A stretch of DNA of 64,000 nucleotides from an uncultured Lachnoclostridium sp. (GTDB lineage: Bacteria > Bacillota > Clostridia > Lachnospirales > Lachnospiraceae). A program made the translations under genes and the position numbers. Every line of letters begins with the position of its first letter. The first letter of the stretch is position 1. The notes beneath the pieces were generated by a model that was not told the DNA's origin, made no database searches, and worked only from the letters and a program-made list of their open reading frames with translations. The stretch is taken from contig CALWDO010000007.1 of NCBI GenBank assembly GCA_944376715.1, positions 1 to 64,000 on the forward strand, read 5' to 3'. This document shows, one piece after another, positions 7,909 to 16,928 of the stretch.

Positions 7909-9023
7909 AAGGCGCCGGATGTGTGGCCGTGTTTTTGACACATTATGTTTTCGCCTTTTATTACGGCATGTATCATTTTCAGCCGGAGAGCTGCCATCTG
8001 CCGGGAAATCTGGATATCGCCATCGGTAAATCTTTGCTGAATCTTTTGTTCAACGGGAATACGGCCGTCCGTCTTTTCCTGGTGCTGAGCGGATATCTTC
8101 TTTGCAGAAGTTTTTTCCTTACCGGAGACCGGAAAAGACTTCTTCAGAGCGCCGGAAAACGGTATCTTCGCCTGATGCCTTCCGTGCTGGTTGTAAACCT
8201 GATGATTTATATTTGTATGTGTCTGGGGTTGTATCAGAATGGCGCGGCAGCGGTGCTGGCAGGTTCCGAGGAATGGTTTCAGGGGTTTAATGCATTTCCC
8301 CCTGATTTCCTGAAAATGCTGGGAGAATCTTTGTTCGGTTGTTTCCTGTTTGGAACGAATGATTATAACGGTGTGCTCTGGACGCTTCAGATGCTGTTCC
8401 TGGGCGCCTATCTGGATTATGCGCTGGCTGCTCTGGTGTCCGGAAAGAGATGGCGCTGGTTTCTTTATGCCGCGCTGGCGCTTTTGCTTTTGCGTACGGA
8501 TTTTCTTGGAATCTATCTGGGATATGTGCTCTGTGACTTTATGCACACGGACTGGAAATGGAGAAAGAAGATCTGCGCCAGCAGGCCTCTGAACTGGAGC
8601 TTTCTGGTGATCGGGCTGTATTTCATGGCGTATCCTTCTTCCGGGTTTGGCTATGAAGGTACGATCTGGGGGATCCTGCCTTTTGTGTTTGTAAATTATT
8701 ATCACGTGTTCGGTGTGCTTTGCTTTGTATTTGCGGTACTGAATCTGGAGGCGCCCCAGAAGTTTTTCTCCATGGGTGTTTTCCGTTATCTGGGCCGGAT
8801 CTCTTATTCCCTGTATCTGGTGCATTTCCTGGTGATCGCCACTTTTGGGGCATGGTTTTTGCTTCGGACGGAAGGAATCCTGGGATATAATCTGGCAGCG
8901 CTTCTGGACCTGGTACTGATTTTTGGCATTACGGCGGCGCTGTCGGAACTTTTGACCCGTTATGTGGAACCGCTGGGAAAGAAAGGGGAGGTGCTTCTTG
9001 GGCGCATCTTCAGAAAATCATAG
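7872..9023 (+). CDS. Acyltransferase 3 family membrane protein
   Basis: A 383-residue protein with the acyltransferase-3 (OafA-like) pattern: YLDGLKGAGCVAVFLTHYVF at the start with the conserved His, FLVLSGYLL in the second helix, about ten membrane segments, and SLYLVHFLVI near the end. Members O-acetylate (or otherwise acylate) surface sugars using a cytoplasmic acyl-CoA donor. It overlaps the GT-C paralogue by 37 bases and the next acyltransferase by 26 bases, so it is tightly packed in the operon. Confidence 0.85.
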   Translation: MEGKKLVYLDGLKGAGCVAVFLTHYVFAFYYGMYHFQPESCHLPGNLDIAIGKSLLNLLFNGNTAVRLFLVLSGYLLCRSFFLTGDRKRLLQSAGKRYLRLMPSVLVVNLMIYICMCLGLYQNGAAAVLAGSEEWFQGFNAFPPDFLKMLGESLFGCFLFGTNDYNGVLWTLQMLFLGAYLDYALAALVSGKRWRWFLYAALALLLLRTDFLGIYLGYVLCDFMHTDWKWRKKICASRPLNWSFLVIGLYFMAYPSSGFGYEGTIWGILPFVFVNYYHVFGVLCFVFAVLNLEAPQKFFSMGVFRYLGRISYSLYLVHFLVIATFGAWFLLRTEGILGYNLAALLDLVLIFGITAALSELLTRYVEPLGKKGEVLLGRIFRKS

Positions 9024-10065
9024 AAAACGTTTGGGCTGGCTGGATTTCGGAAAAGCCATGGGGATTCTGGTAGTTCTTCTGGTGCACGCGGAGTGCAGCC
9101 TCGGACCGGTCAGTTTTTACGGCGGCATGTTTTACATGCCGGTCTTCTTCGTGGCAGCCGGATACACATACCGTCGGAAAGAGGAGCCTTTTGGCGCTTT
9201 CGTAAAAAAGAAAGCGGTGCGGCTGCTCTTTCCTTATATCGGGACAAGTCTCTTCTTGTGGGTATTTTTCTGGGCGAAAGACTCTCTGCTGGCGGGAAAT
9301 CCCACGGATCTGAATCCGGCGTCCATCTTCGGCATCCTGTATTCCCGCAACCAGATGTATGTGTCCTCTTATCCGGGGGAGAATCCGGTGCTGATGACGC
9401 TTCTGAACGCGCCGCTCTGGTTCCTGACGGCTATGTTCCTGACCTATGTATGGTATGAATGGATCAGAAGAAGAAAGAGAATGCGCATCTGGCTGGCGGC
9501 AGGACTGGCGGCATCGGTTGCGTGGCATTACATGACAGGGCTGCTGCTGCCATGGAGTCTGGAGGCTGTACCTTATTTTGCCTGCTTTTTTGCCGCGGGA
9601 GAACTGCTTCACAGGATAGACCGGATCACATATCTGACGGAAAAAGGAAACCGGTGGAAAGGGCTGGAGCTGCTGATCTGTTTTGCGGTCCTTGTGCATC
9701 TGAACGGAAGCGTGAATCTGTCTATTGGAGATTACGGGTTCAGTATGTTGCTTTATCTGGCGGTGGGGATCTCCGGATCCATGCTGGTCTTTTTGGCAGG
9801 GGCATATCTGGAGCGTCTCTGCCCGCCTGTAATGCGGCCGATAGAGGCAGTGGGGCGTCAGACGCTGGTGATTCTGTGCTTCCACATGTTTTTGTTTATG
9901 TTTATCCGTACCGGAGCCGGGCTTTTGGGGCTGGCTGAAGGGGTGACGCAGGCGCTTCTGGTGGGGGTAAGTTTGGCGCTGCTGACCGCGGCGGGGGAAG
10001 TTTTGCCTCAAATATCCCGATATATCGGCAGTTCTGTACGTCATGATCACAGTCCGCATATATAG
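8998..10065 (+). CDS. Acyltransferase 3 family membrane protein
   Basis: A 355-residue acyltransferase-3 protein starting near WLDFGKAMGILVVLLVHAEC, with FFVAAGYTYRR and VILCFHMFLFMF and around ten hydrophobic segments. I place the start at TTG 8998 because AAGGGGAGG lies 7 bases upstream. An ATG at 8962 would force a 62-base overlap with no ribosome site. It probably esterifies or acylates the same surface glycan as the preceding gene. The 3' end overlaps the convergent CDP-glycerol transferase gene by 19 bases. Confidence 0.8.
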   Translation: MGASSENHRKRLGWLDFGKAMGILVVLLVHAECSLGPVSFYGGMFYMPVFFVAAGYTYRRKEEPFGAFVKKKAVRLLFPYIGTSLFLWVFFWAKDSLLAGNPTDLNPASIFGILYSRNQMYVSSYPGENPVLMTLLNAPLWFLTAMFLTYVWYEWIRRRKRMRIWLAAGLAASVAWHYMTGLLLPWSLEAVPYFACFFAAGELLHRIDRITYLTEKGNRWKGLELLICFAVLVHLNGSVNLSIGDYGFSMLLYLAVGISGSMLVFLAGAYLERLCPPVMRPIEAVGRQTLVILCFHMFLFMFIRTGAGLLGLAEGVTQALLVGVSLALLTAAGEVLPQISRYIGSSVRHDHSPHI

Positions 10066-11222
10066 TCGACTACAGCTTCTGATGCGTGACCATTGTCATA
10101 GTACCCAAGACGTTCCATGAAAGGTGCGCGTGCTTCCTGGTACTTCTCCTCGGAAAATTCCAGGATGTTGCGGATCATTTCTTCATTGGAGAAGGCGAGA
10201 GGAATAGGCAGTTCTTCCAGCTGGAAATAATAATCCTTGGTCCGTTTCATTTCCTCATAATCTTCTGCGTAGAGGAAGGAAGGGCGTCCCAGCTGGATAT
10301 AGTCGAAGCCGCAGGAAGAATAGTCGCTGATTACCGCGTCCCCGGCGGCGAGCAGTTCCTGGACATTGCTGTAACGGGAAGCATTGAGAACCCGTTCATT
10401 GTAGCGGATATCAAAGTCGTCAGGATTTACATTGGGATGAAGGCGTACAAGCATAATCCAGCGGCCTTTGAAACGTTGTTCGAAAGCCTGGAGACAACCT
10501 TCAAAATCCAGATGATAAACATTCAGTTTGCGGTTTTCCCTCCAGGTGGGGACGTAGAGAACCAGTCTGACATCTTCCGGAAGATGGTAGAACCGGCGCA
10601 CCTGTCTGCGGATGGTGGGGACATCCCGGAAATAGAGGTCATTTTTGGGCAGCCCTTTTTCCAGAATAGGACCGTCATACCAGAAGCATCTGCGGTAACA
10701 CTCCGTACACCAGCGGCAGTTGGAGATCATCAGATCCATCTTTTTCGCATCTTTTTTTGCGTATTGGATATACTCTGCAGATAAACTGTTTCCGGCGTCT
10801 TTTTCTATTTTTTTAAGACCCGGACCGCCGTGCCAGACCTGGATATAAGTCTGGTTTTTCTTTTTCTTAAAATAATACAGTTTCCGCGTATTGTCGATCC
10901 AGACGGAGGCGGTGGACATATGATAGACGAACGCCGGAGTATTGGGTCGGACGAGAAAAAGCTGTCCGGGAAAAGCGGGATCCGGGCGTTCACTGACCCA
11001 GTAAAGCCGATAAGGCAGTTTCCTGCGCAGGATCTCTTCCACAATATAGCGGGGGTTGTCTCCAAAACCGTTTCCGTTGAAATTACTGAGCACGATCTTG
11101 TCCTTCTGTACAGGGCAGAGAGAGAAAAGCTGCCAGCAGAACCAGATGAAAGTTTTGTGCAGTATCAGGTAGAGTTTCAGAAGCCCTGGATATAAAGGAG
11201 AGTGTCTCAAAAATTCTATCAT
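10047..11222 (-). CDS. CDP-glycerol glycerophosphotransferase family protein
   Basis: A 391-residue peripheral membrane enzyme of the TagB/TagF type. Diagnostic parts are QVWHGGPGLKKIEKD near 130, the basic substrate loop, and AVISDYSSCGFDYIQLGRPS near 315, which binds CDP. Such enzymes add glycerol phosphate (or ribitol phosphate) to wall teichoic acid or to a glycan. It points against the glycan operon and overlaps its last gene tail to tail. GAGGTAAACAGCC precedes the ATG. It may put phosphoglycerol on the glycan made next door; that link is inference. Confidence 0.85.
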   Translation of the reverse strand: MIEFLRHSPLYPGLLKLYLILHKTFIWFCWQLFSLCPVQKDKIVLSNFNGNGFGDNPRYIVEEILRRKLPYRLYWVSERPDPAFPGQLFLVRPNTPAFVYHMSTASVWIDNTRKLYYFKKKKNQTYIQVWHGGPGLKKIEKDAGNSLSAEYIQYAKKDAKKMDLMISNCRWCTECYRRCFWYDGPILEKGLPKNDLYFRDVPTIRRQVRRFYHLPEDVRLVLYVPTWRENRKLNVYHLDFEGCLQAFEQRFKGRWIMLVRLHPNVNPDDFDIRYNERVLNASRYSNVQELLAAGDAVISDYSSCGFDYIQLGRPSFLYAEDYEEMKRTKDYYFQLEELPIPLAFSNEEMIRNILEFSEEKYQEARAPFMERLGYYDNGHASEAVVDYICGL

Positions 11223-11303
11223 GGCTGTTTACCTCGTAAATTATATTTATGCCGTTCTTGTGACTGGAACCGGCAAAAAAAGTGTATCATAAAGGAGAAA
11301 ATT

Positions 11304-12275
11304 ATGAAAGGACGAAATGAATCTTTGGACTGCCTGAAAGGGATCGCGATCCTGCTGGTCATGTTTGGTCATGTGCAGGTACACAACCAGATGACAGATC
11401 CATATTTATATGATGTGATTAAATCTCTGCAGATGCCGCTCTTCTTTCTGATCAGCGGCTATCTGGCAGGCGCAGGGACAAAGATACAGAATTTCCGGCA
11501 GTATGCAGAACGGGTGAAAAAAAGGGCGGTGTCTTATTTGCTGCCCTTTTTTGCGTGGCTCCTGCTGCAGCATGCGGCGAATATCCCGGAGGCGCTGCGC
11601 ACAGTAATGTTTCAGCTGGATTACGGGCTGTGGTTTTTGATGGTGCTTTTTTTGTTCACCTGGCTGGCGTACAGCGCGCAGCTGGCGGAAGCAAAGGCAG
11701 GAAGGGAGGCGGCGTTCTGGGGTGTATGGCTGGCGGGATGCGCCCTGGTCCTGGCGGTGTATCTGGCGGGTATTACATTCTTAAGTCCGTCGATTCTGGT
11801 GACGTATCTTCCCTATTACACAGCGGCATATGCGGCAGGAAGACACCCGGAGATATTGAGGCGGATATCCGTGAAACAGCAGAGAATCTGCGCGTATGCA
11901 GGCGGGGTTATTTTCCTTGGCATGGCGGCGGGCCTGGATCTGGTGACGGTGACAGGGGCGGTCATGCTGGGGATCCAGACGCTGGCGTCGTTTTTAGGAT
12001 GCCTGGCGGTGATACGTCTGGTAGAGGACTGGAGACCCGGCAGGATCAAGAGCAGGCTTGCCTGGCTTGGAAAGTACACATTGGAAATTTACGTGGTACA
12101 TTACCATTTTGCGGCGGTACTGAAACCGGAAGGCTATGTACTTACCTTTTGGAGCGGAACAGGGCTCCTTTACAGCGCCGCGGCGTTTCTCTTCATGAGC
12201 GCGGTCACGGCGGCGCTGGTCTTTGTGATTGGGAAGATCCCGCCGCTTAAGCTGCTGTTATTTGGGAAGAAATGA
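11304..12275 (+). CDS. Acyltransferase 3 family membrane protein
   Basis: A 323-residue acyltransferase-3 protein: SLDCLKGIAILLVMFGHVQ with the active-site-region His, MPLFFLISGYLAG and EIYVVHYHFA near the end, about ten membrane segments. The ATG at 11304 has AAAGGAGAA upstream and fits the family start; the frame is open further back into the intergenic region without a ribosome site. It is the third such enzyme in the cluster and may modify a wall or capsule sugar. Confidence 0.85.
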   Translation: MKGRNESLDCLKGIAILLVMFGHVQVHNQMTDPYLYDVIKSLQMPLFFLISGYLAGAGTKIQNFRQYAERVKKRAVSYLLPFFAWLLLQHAANIPEALRTVMFQLDYGLWFLMVLFLFTWLAYSAQLAEAKAGREAAFWGVWLAGCALVLAVYLAGITFLSPSILVTYLPYYTAAYAAGRHPEILRRISVKQQRICAYAGGVIFLGMAAGLDLVTVTGAVMLGIQTLASFLGCLAVIRLVEDWRPGRIKSRLAWLGKYTLEIYVVHYHFAAVLKPEGYVLTFWSGTGLLYSAAAFLFMSAVTAALVFVIGKIPPLKLLLFGKK

Positions 12276-12286
12276 CAGGTTAATAA

Positions 12287-12315
12287 TTGAAATGGAAAGG
12301 TACATATGGTACACT
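12287..12315 (+). promoter_or_regulatory. Promoter of the pyrimidine operon
   Basis: TTGAAA at 12287-12292, a 17-base spacer, and TACACT at 12310-12315 with the extended TGG just before it. The predicted transcript starts about 28 bases upstream of pyrF. No long leader is present, so a PyrR-type attenuator does not fit here. Confidence 0.65.
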
Positions 12316-12349
12316 GTTTCCAGTAAAAAATGCAAGGAGAGATAGGAAA

Positions 12350-13279
12350 ATGATAAATAAGCTGATCCGAAAAATCCAGGAAACGGGCGCGCCGATTGTA
12401 GTCGGACTGGATCCCATGCTGAACTATGTGCCGGAACACATTCAGAAAAAGGCATTTGCAGAGTTTGGCGAGACCTTGGAGGGAGCTGCGGAGGCCATCT
12501 GGCAGTTCAACAAGGAGATCGTGGACAAGACCTGCGATCTGATCCCGGCGGTAAAGCCCCAGATCGCTATGTATGAGCAGTTTGGCATCGAGGGCCTGAA
12601 GGCGTACAAAAAAACGGTAGATTATTGTAAATCCAAAGATCTGGTGGTCATTGGGGATATCAAAAGGGGAGACATCGGATCGACTTCCGCCGCTTATGCA
12701 GCAGGACATCTGGGTCATGTGAAGGTGGGAAGCCATACGTACGCAGGATTTGATGAAGACTTTGCTACAGTCAATCCGTATCTGGGTTCAGACGGAGTAA
12801 AACCATTTATCGATGTCTGCAAGGAAGAGAAGAAAGGTCTGTTTATTCTGGTCAAAACCTCTAACCCTTCCAGCGGAGAATTTCAGGATCAGCTTATCGA
12901 CGGGAAGCCCTTGTATGAACTGGTAGGAGAGAAAGTGGCAGAATGGGGCGCGGACCACATGGGAGACGGCTACAGTTATATCGGAGCGGTAGTCGGAGCT
13001 ACGTATCCTGAGCAGGGAGAAAAACTCAGGAAAGTGATGCCGAAATCATTTATTCTGGTGCCCGGATACGGCGCACAGGGAGGACAGGGCAAGGATCTGG
13101 TTCATTTCTTCAATGAAGACGGTCTGGGAGCCATTGTAAATTCTTCCAGAGGCATCATTGCAGCTTACAAACAGGAAGCATACGCCAAATTCGGACCGGA
13201 AAACTTCGCAGATGCATCCCGCGCAGCGGTGGAGGCGATGATCGCCGACATCAGAGGAGCGCTGGAAGCGGCAAAATAG
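12350..13279 (+). CDS. pyrF: Orotidine 5'-phosphate decarboxylase
   Basis: A 309-residue TIM-barrel enzyme that converts OMP to UMP, the last step of UMP synthesis. It is of the long PyrF class (about 300 residues). GLDP is at 19-22 and the catalytic DIKRGDIGST centres on Lys105. ATG 12350 follows GGAGAGATAGG. The open frame further upstream would include the promoter and is rejected. First gene of pyrF-pyrK-pyrD-x-pyrE. Confidence 0.96.
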   Translation: MINKLIRKIQETGAPIVVGLDPMLNYVPEHIQKKAFAEFGETLEGAAEAIWQFNKEIVDKTCDLIPAVKPQIAMYEQFGIEGLKAYKKTVDYCKSKDLVVIGDIKRGDIGSTSAAYAAGHLGHVKVGSHTYAGFDEDFATVNPYLGSDGVKPFIDVCKEEKKGLFILVKTSNPSSGEFQDQLIDGKPLYELVGEKVAEWGADHMGDGYSYIGAVVGATYPEQGEKLRKVMPKSFILVPGYGAQGGQGKDLVHFFNEDGLGAIVNSSRGIIAAYKQEAYAKFGPENFADASRAAVEAMIADIRGALEAAK

Positions 13280-13289
13280 GAGGACAGCC

Positions 13290-14066
13290 TTGAAAAGCAG
13301 AGAATATGCAAAGGTGATCAGACAGGAAAAGATCGCTCCGGACGTCTACAGTCTGTGGATCGAGGCTCCGCAGATTGCGGCGGAGGCGAAAGCGGGGCAG
13401 TTTCTGTCCCTGTACAGCGCAGATAAGAGCCGGATGCTTCCAAGACCGATCAGTATCTGTGAGATCGATCCAGACCGGGGATATATTCGCCTGGTATACA
13501 GGGTAGTGGGCGCCGGCACAGAGGAGTTTTCCGGACTGTGTGAAGGCGGCCGGATCCAGGTCCTGGGACCGTTGGGGAACGGATTTCCGCTGAAAGAAGG
13601 AAAAGCATTTTTGATCGGAGGAGGAATCGGGATTCCGCCCATGGTGCAGACAGCGAAAGAGTTGTCTGCCATAGAAGACAGGTCATCTATCCAGATTATT
13701 GCCGGATACCGCAGTGAGCAATTTCTGGCGGAAGAACTGAAACACTATGGAGAACTGTATATAGCCACCGAAGACGGATGCGCGGGAACGAAAGGCACCG
13801 TGCTGGATGCAATCCGGGAGCATGCTCTGGAAGCGGATGTGATCTATGCCTGCGGGCCAAAGCCTATGCTTCGCGCAGTGAAAGCCTATGCGGGAGAAAA
13901 GGGGATTGAGTGCTGGATTTCCATGGAAGAACGCATGGCCTGCGGAATCGGAGCCTGCCTGGCATGTACCTGTCAGTCCACAGAAGTAGATAACCATACC
14001 CATGTGAAAAATAAACGGGTCTGCAAGGACGGACCGGTATTCCTGAGCACGGAGGTGGAGCTGTGA
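13290..14066 (+). CDS. pyrK: Dihydroorotate dehydrogenase electron transfer subunit
   Basis: A 258-residue FAD and [2Fe-2S] protein that passes electrons from dihydroorotate dehydrogenase B to NAD+. The FAD-binding RPISICEID, the nucleotide-binding GGGIGIPPM and the iron-sulfur cluster segment CGIGACLACTC with a further Cys in RVC are all present. TTG 13290 is the start, preceded by TAGGAGG. It overlaps pyrD by 4 bases, as expected for subunits of the PyrD2K2 complex. Confidence 0.95.
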   Translation: MKSREYAKVIRQEKIAPDVYSLWIEAPQIAAEAKAGQFLSLYSADKSRMLPRPISICEIDPDRGYIRLVYRVVGAGTEEFSGLCEGGRIQVLGPLGNGFPLKEGKAFLIGGGIGIPPMVQTAKELSAIEDRSSIQIIAGYRSEQFLAEELKHYGELYIATEDGCAGTKGTVLDAIREHALEADVIYACGPKPMLRAVKAYAGEKGIECWISMEERMACGIGACLACTCQSTEVDNHTHVKNKRVCKDGPVFLSTEVEL

Positions 14067-14968
14067 AAAATACAAAGGTGACGCTTGCCGGAGTAGAGCT
14101 TAAGAATCCGGTTATGACCGCATCCGGAACCTTCGGATCCGGCGCGGAATACAGTGAATTTTATGATCTGGGCGCGCTGGGAGCAGTAGTGACCAAAGGA
14201 GTGGCGAATGTGCCCTGGCCGGGCAATCCCACGCCCAGGATTGCGGAGACTGCCAGCGGTATGCTCAATGCCATAGGACTTCAGAATCCGGGGATTGACG
14301 TGTTTATAGAAAGAGACATCCCGTATTTGAAGCGGTTTGATACGAAGATTATCGTTAATGTCTGCGGAAAGACGGTAGGAGATTACTGCCAGGTTGTGGA
14401 GCGCCTGGCGTCTGAACCGGTGGATCTGCTGGAGATCAATGTGTCCTGTCCTAATGTAAAGGAAGGCGGCATCGCGTTCGGACAGAGTCCGCATGCGCTG
14501 GAAGAGATCACAAAAGAGGTGAAGAAGCATGCGAAGCAGCCGATTATCATGAAGCTGAGTCCCAATGTGACCGATATTACGGAGATGGCCCGGGCAGCGG
14601 AGTCGGGAGGCGCCGACGCGCTTTCCCTGATCAATACACTGACCGGCATGAAAATTGACATCTACAAGAGGTCATTTGCGCTTGCGAACCGTACCGGCGG
14701 GCTTTCAGGCCCGGCGATCAAACCGGTGGCGGTGCGTATGGTATATCAGACGGCTCAGGCGGTAAAACTGCCTGTCATTGGTATGGGCGGTATCTGTACC
14801 GCGGAAGACGCGATAGAATTTATTCTGGCGGGCGCCTCGGCAGTGTCTGTAGGTACGGCAAACTTTGCGGATCCTTATGCCGCAAAAAAGGTGGCGGAAG
14901 GTATTGAAGCTTATATGGATCAGCAAGGGGTGGAAGATATCCGTGATCTGATCGGAGCGGTCGGTTAG
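14063..14968 (+). CDS. pyrD: Dihydroorotate dehydrogenase B, catalytic subunit
   Basis: A 301-residue FMN TIM-barrel enzyme oxidising dihydroorotate to orotate. It is of class 1B because the active-site base is a cysteine: NVSCPNVKEGG, Cys129. KGVANVPWPGNPTPR and GMGGI supply orotate and FMN contacts. The GTG start is inside the pyrK stop region (GTGA). Electrons go through PyrK. Confidence 0.96.
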   Translation: MKNTKVTLAGVELKNPVMTASGTFGSGAEYSEFYDLGALGAVVTKGVANVPWPGNPTPRIAETASGMLNAIGLQNPGIDVFIERDIPYLKRFDTKIIVNVCGKTVGDYCQVVERLASEPVDLLEINVSCPNVKEGGIAFGQSPHALEEITKEVKKHAKQPIIMKLSPNVTDITEMARAAESGGADALSLINTLTGMKIDIYKRSFALANRTGGLSGPAIKPVAVRMVYQTAQAVKLPVIGMGGICTAEDAIEFILAGASAVSVGTANFADPYAAKKVAEGIEAYMDQQGVEDIRDLIGAVG

Positions 14969-14980
14969 AAGGAGAAATAT

Positions 14981-15517
14981 ATGGGAAAAAAGATCCAGGA
15001 GTATTTCCTGTACTTTATGTGCTATTCTGTGATCGGATGGTGTTATGAAGTATTTCTGGAAGTCGTGGTGTACCGGTGGGGATTTTCAAACCGGGGCGTG
15101 CTGTTTGGACCTTATTGTACTATTTATGGATTTGGGGCGCTTTTGCTGATTTTCACTTTGGGAGGCCTGAAGAAAAAGAAAATTTATTTAGGAAAGCTGC
15201 CGGCTGCTCCTTTTCTGGTATTTGCGGGGATTGTGCTGATCGCCACCGCAGTGGAACTGGCAGCCAGCTACCTGATGGAATGGCTGTATGGAGGCTGGTT
15301 GTGGGATTATACCCGGTTTCACTGGAATTTTGAGGGAAGGATCGCTTTTAATCCCAGCATCCGTTTTGGAATTGGCGGGATGGTATTTTTGTATCTGCTG
15401 CAGCCGGTTCTGGAAAAAGCCGCAGGCCGGATGCCGCAGACGGTCCGGAAGACGGCGGCCGGTTTACTGGCGGCTATTTTGGCGGCGGATATGGTTTATA
15501 CATTTGTATTTCGCTGA
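14981..15517 (+). CDS. Putative CmpB-type ABC transporter membrane protein (PF06541-like)
   Basis: A 178-residue protein with about five membrane segments. MCYSVIGWCYEVF, NRGVLFGPYC and FGIGGMVFLYLLQP are typical of the small 'putative ABC-transporter type IV' family. No ATPase partner is nearby. It lies 12 bases after pyrD and before pyrE, so it is probably carried on the pyrimidine transcript. A role in nucleotide or nucleobase movement would be a guess. The family assignment is fairly secure, the function is not. Confidence 0.75.
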   Translation: MGKKIQEYFLYFMCYSVIGWCYEVFLEVVVYRWGFSNRGVLFGPYCTIYGFGALLLIFTLGGLKKKKIYLGKLPAAPFLVFAGIVLIATAVELAASYLMEWLYGGWLWDYTRFHWNFEGRIAFNPSIRFGIGGMVFLYLLQPVLEKAAGRMPQTVRKTAAGLLAAILAADMVYTFVFR

Positions 15518-15591
15518 ATTGAAAATGTTTTTATATAATAGTATGAAGAGAGCAGGAAAGCGTCAGCCTGCGGATATGGAGGATTACAGAT

Positions 15592-16272
15592 ATGGAACAG
15601 TACAAGCAGGAATTTATCGAATTTATGGTAGAATCCGATGTGTTGAAGTTCGGAGAGTTTACATTAAAAAGCGGCAGGAAGTCGCCGTTTTTCATGAATG
15701 CAGGAGCTTATGTGACGGGGTCTCAGCTGCATAAGCTGGGGCAGTATTACGCAAAGGCGATCCATGCCCGTTACGGGGATGATTTTGACGTACTGTTCGG
15801 ACCGGCATATAAGGGTATTCCGCTGGCGGTGGTGACCGCCATTGCATACAGTGAACTGTATGGAAAGGAGATCCGCTATTGTTCGGACCGTAAAGAAGAG
15901 AAAGACCATGGGGCAGACAAAGGCAGTTTTCTGGGGAGTCCGCTGAAGGACGGAGACCGGGTCATCATGATCGAAGATGTAACCACTTCCGGCAAGTCTA
16001 TGGAAGAGACGGTCCCGAAAGTGAAGGGAGCGGCAGATGTGACGATCGTGGGCCTTATGGTATCTCTGGACCGGATGGAAGTGGGAAAGGGAGGCAGCAA
16101 ATGCGCCCTGGAAGAAGTCAAAGATCTCTATGGATTCGAGACCAACGCGATTGTAACTATGGCGGAAGTAGTGGAATGCCTTTATAATCATCCGTGCAAG
16201 GGAAGGATTGTCATTGACGATGCATTAAAGGCGTCCATTGACGCATATTATAAACAGTATGGAGCGAAATAG
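15592..16272 (+). CDS. pyrE: Orotate phosphoribosyltransferase
   Basis: A 226-residue type I phosphoribosyltransferase joining orotate and PRPP to make OMP. The PRPP-binding loop VIMIEDVTTSGKS and the flexible-loop region RKEEKDHG are present. FGPAYKGIPL binds the substrate phosphate. GGAGG stands 10 bases before the ATG. A TATAAT is seen at 15534-15539 but without a convincing -35. It completes the set for orotate to UMP with pyrF. Confidence 0.95.
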   Translation: MEQYKQEFIEFMVESDVLKFGEFTLKSGRKSPFFMNAGAYVTGSQLHKLGQYYAKAIHARYGDDFDVLFGPAYKGIPLAVVTAIAYSELYGKEIRYCSDRKEEKDHGADKGSFLGSPLKDGDRVIMIEDVTTSGKSMEETVPKVKGAADVTIVGLMVSLDRMEVGKGGSKCALEEVKDLYGFETNAIVTMAEVVECLYNHPCKGRIVIDDALKASIDAYYKQYGAK

Positions 16273-16283
16273 GAGGGAATCAC

Positions 16284-16439
16284 ATGGATAATGAAAAGAC
16301 CTATAAGCTGATGGCAGGCGTAGGCGCCGGTGATATTGTACTGGGAATTGTGGTATTAGTTACCGGTATTGCAGCCGGTGTGATGATGATTGTGAATGGG
16401 GCCCGCCTCCTGAAGGGAAAGACCGACCTGATGTTTTAG
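16284..16439 (+). CDS. Small membrane protein, 51 residues
   Basis: ATG 16284 follows AGGAGGGAATCAC, the best possible ribosome site, 11 bases after pyrE. The 51-residue product (MDNEKTYKLMAGVGAGDIVL at the start) has one long Gly- and Val-rich hydrophobic segment, about residues 10-38, followed by a basic tail RLLKGKTDLMF. I do not recognise a named family. Position, ribosome site and membrane profile support a real gene. It may be cotranscribed with pyrE and with the VanZ-like gene 18 bases downstream. Confidence 0.7.
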   Translation: MDNEKTYKLMAGVGAGDIVLGIVVLVTGIAAGVMMIVNGARLLKGKTDLMF

Positions 16440-16457
16440 AAAATCGAGGAGTTATCA

Positions 16458-16928
16458 GTGAGAGAAGCGACAAAGAAGCGTGTCCGGCTTTTAAGCCGTA
16501 TTTTCTTCGGCTTTTATATCCTGCTGCTGATCTACCTTATGTTTTTTTCAGAAGAATGGGGAAGAAATTTCATGGGAGGAGAATATCAGTATAATTTGCT
16601 CCCATTTCGCGAGATCAGGCGTTATCTTCAGCATTACCGGCAGATTGGCGGCTGGCTTGTCCTTCTGAATCTGGCAGGCAATATCTTTGCGTTCGTGCCG
16701 TTTGGCGCGCTGCTTCCGATTCTGCCCAGAAAAAAGGTGGGATTCTGGAAGACGGCGCTTCTGAGTCTGGATCTCAGCCTGTGCATTGAAGTTTCCCAGC
16801 TTATTCTGCGGGCGGGGAGCTGCGATGTGGACGACATTATCCTGAATACTCTGGGCGGCTGTGCGGGATATGGGCTTTATATGCTGGCAGTCTGGATAAA
16901 GGAGAAGAAAATTGAAAAAAAGGTATAA
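16458..16928 (+). CDS. VanZ-like family membrane protein
   Basis: A 156-residue protein with four hydrophobic segments. It shows YNLLPFREIRRY, LNLAGNIFAFVPFGALLP and the SCDVDDIILNTLGG signature of the VanZ-like family, named after the teicoplanin resistance accessory protein. The GTG at 16458 follows GAGGAG. No glycopeptide-resistance genes are present, so drug resistance should not be assumed. The end overlaps the next small membrane protein by 17 bases. Confidence 0.85.
   Translation: MREATKKRVRLLSRIFFGFYILLLIYLMFFSEEWGRNFMGGEYQYNLLPFREIRRYLQHYRQIGGWLVLLNLAGNIFAFVPFGALLPILPRKKVGFWKTALLSLDLSLCIEVSQLILRAGSCDVDDIILNTLGGCAGYGLYMLAVWIKEKKIEKKV

Noticed and set aside
12276-12349. PyrR-type attenuator before pyrF
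   Set aside because: Promoter and start codon are only about 35 bases apart, so there is no room for the antiterminator/terminator pair.
16458-16928. Teicoplanin resistance gene
   Set aside because: VanZ-like proteins are widespread and no vanA-type ligase or regulator is present.
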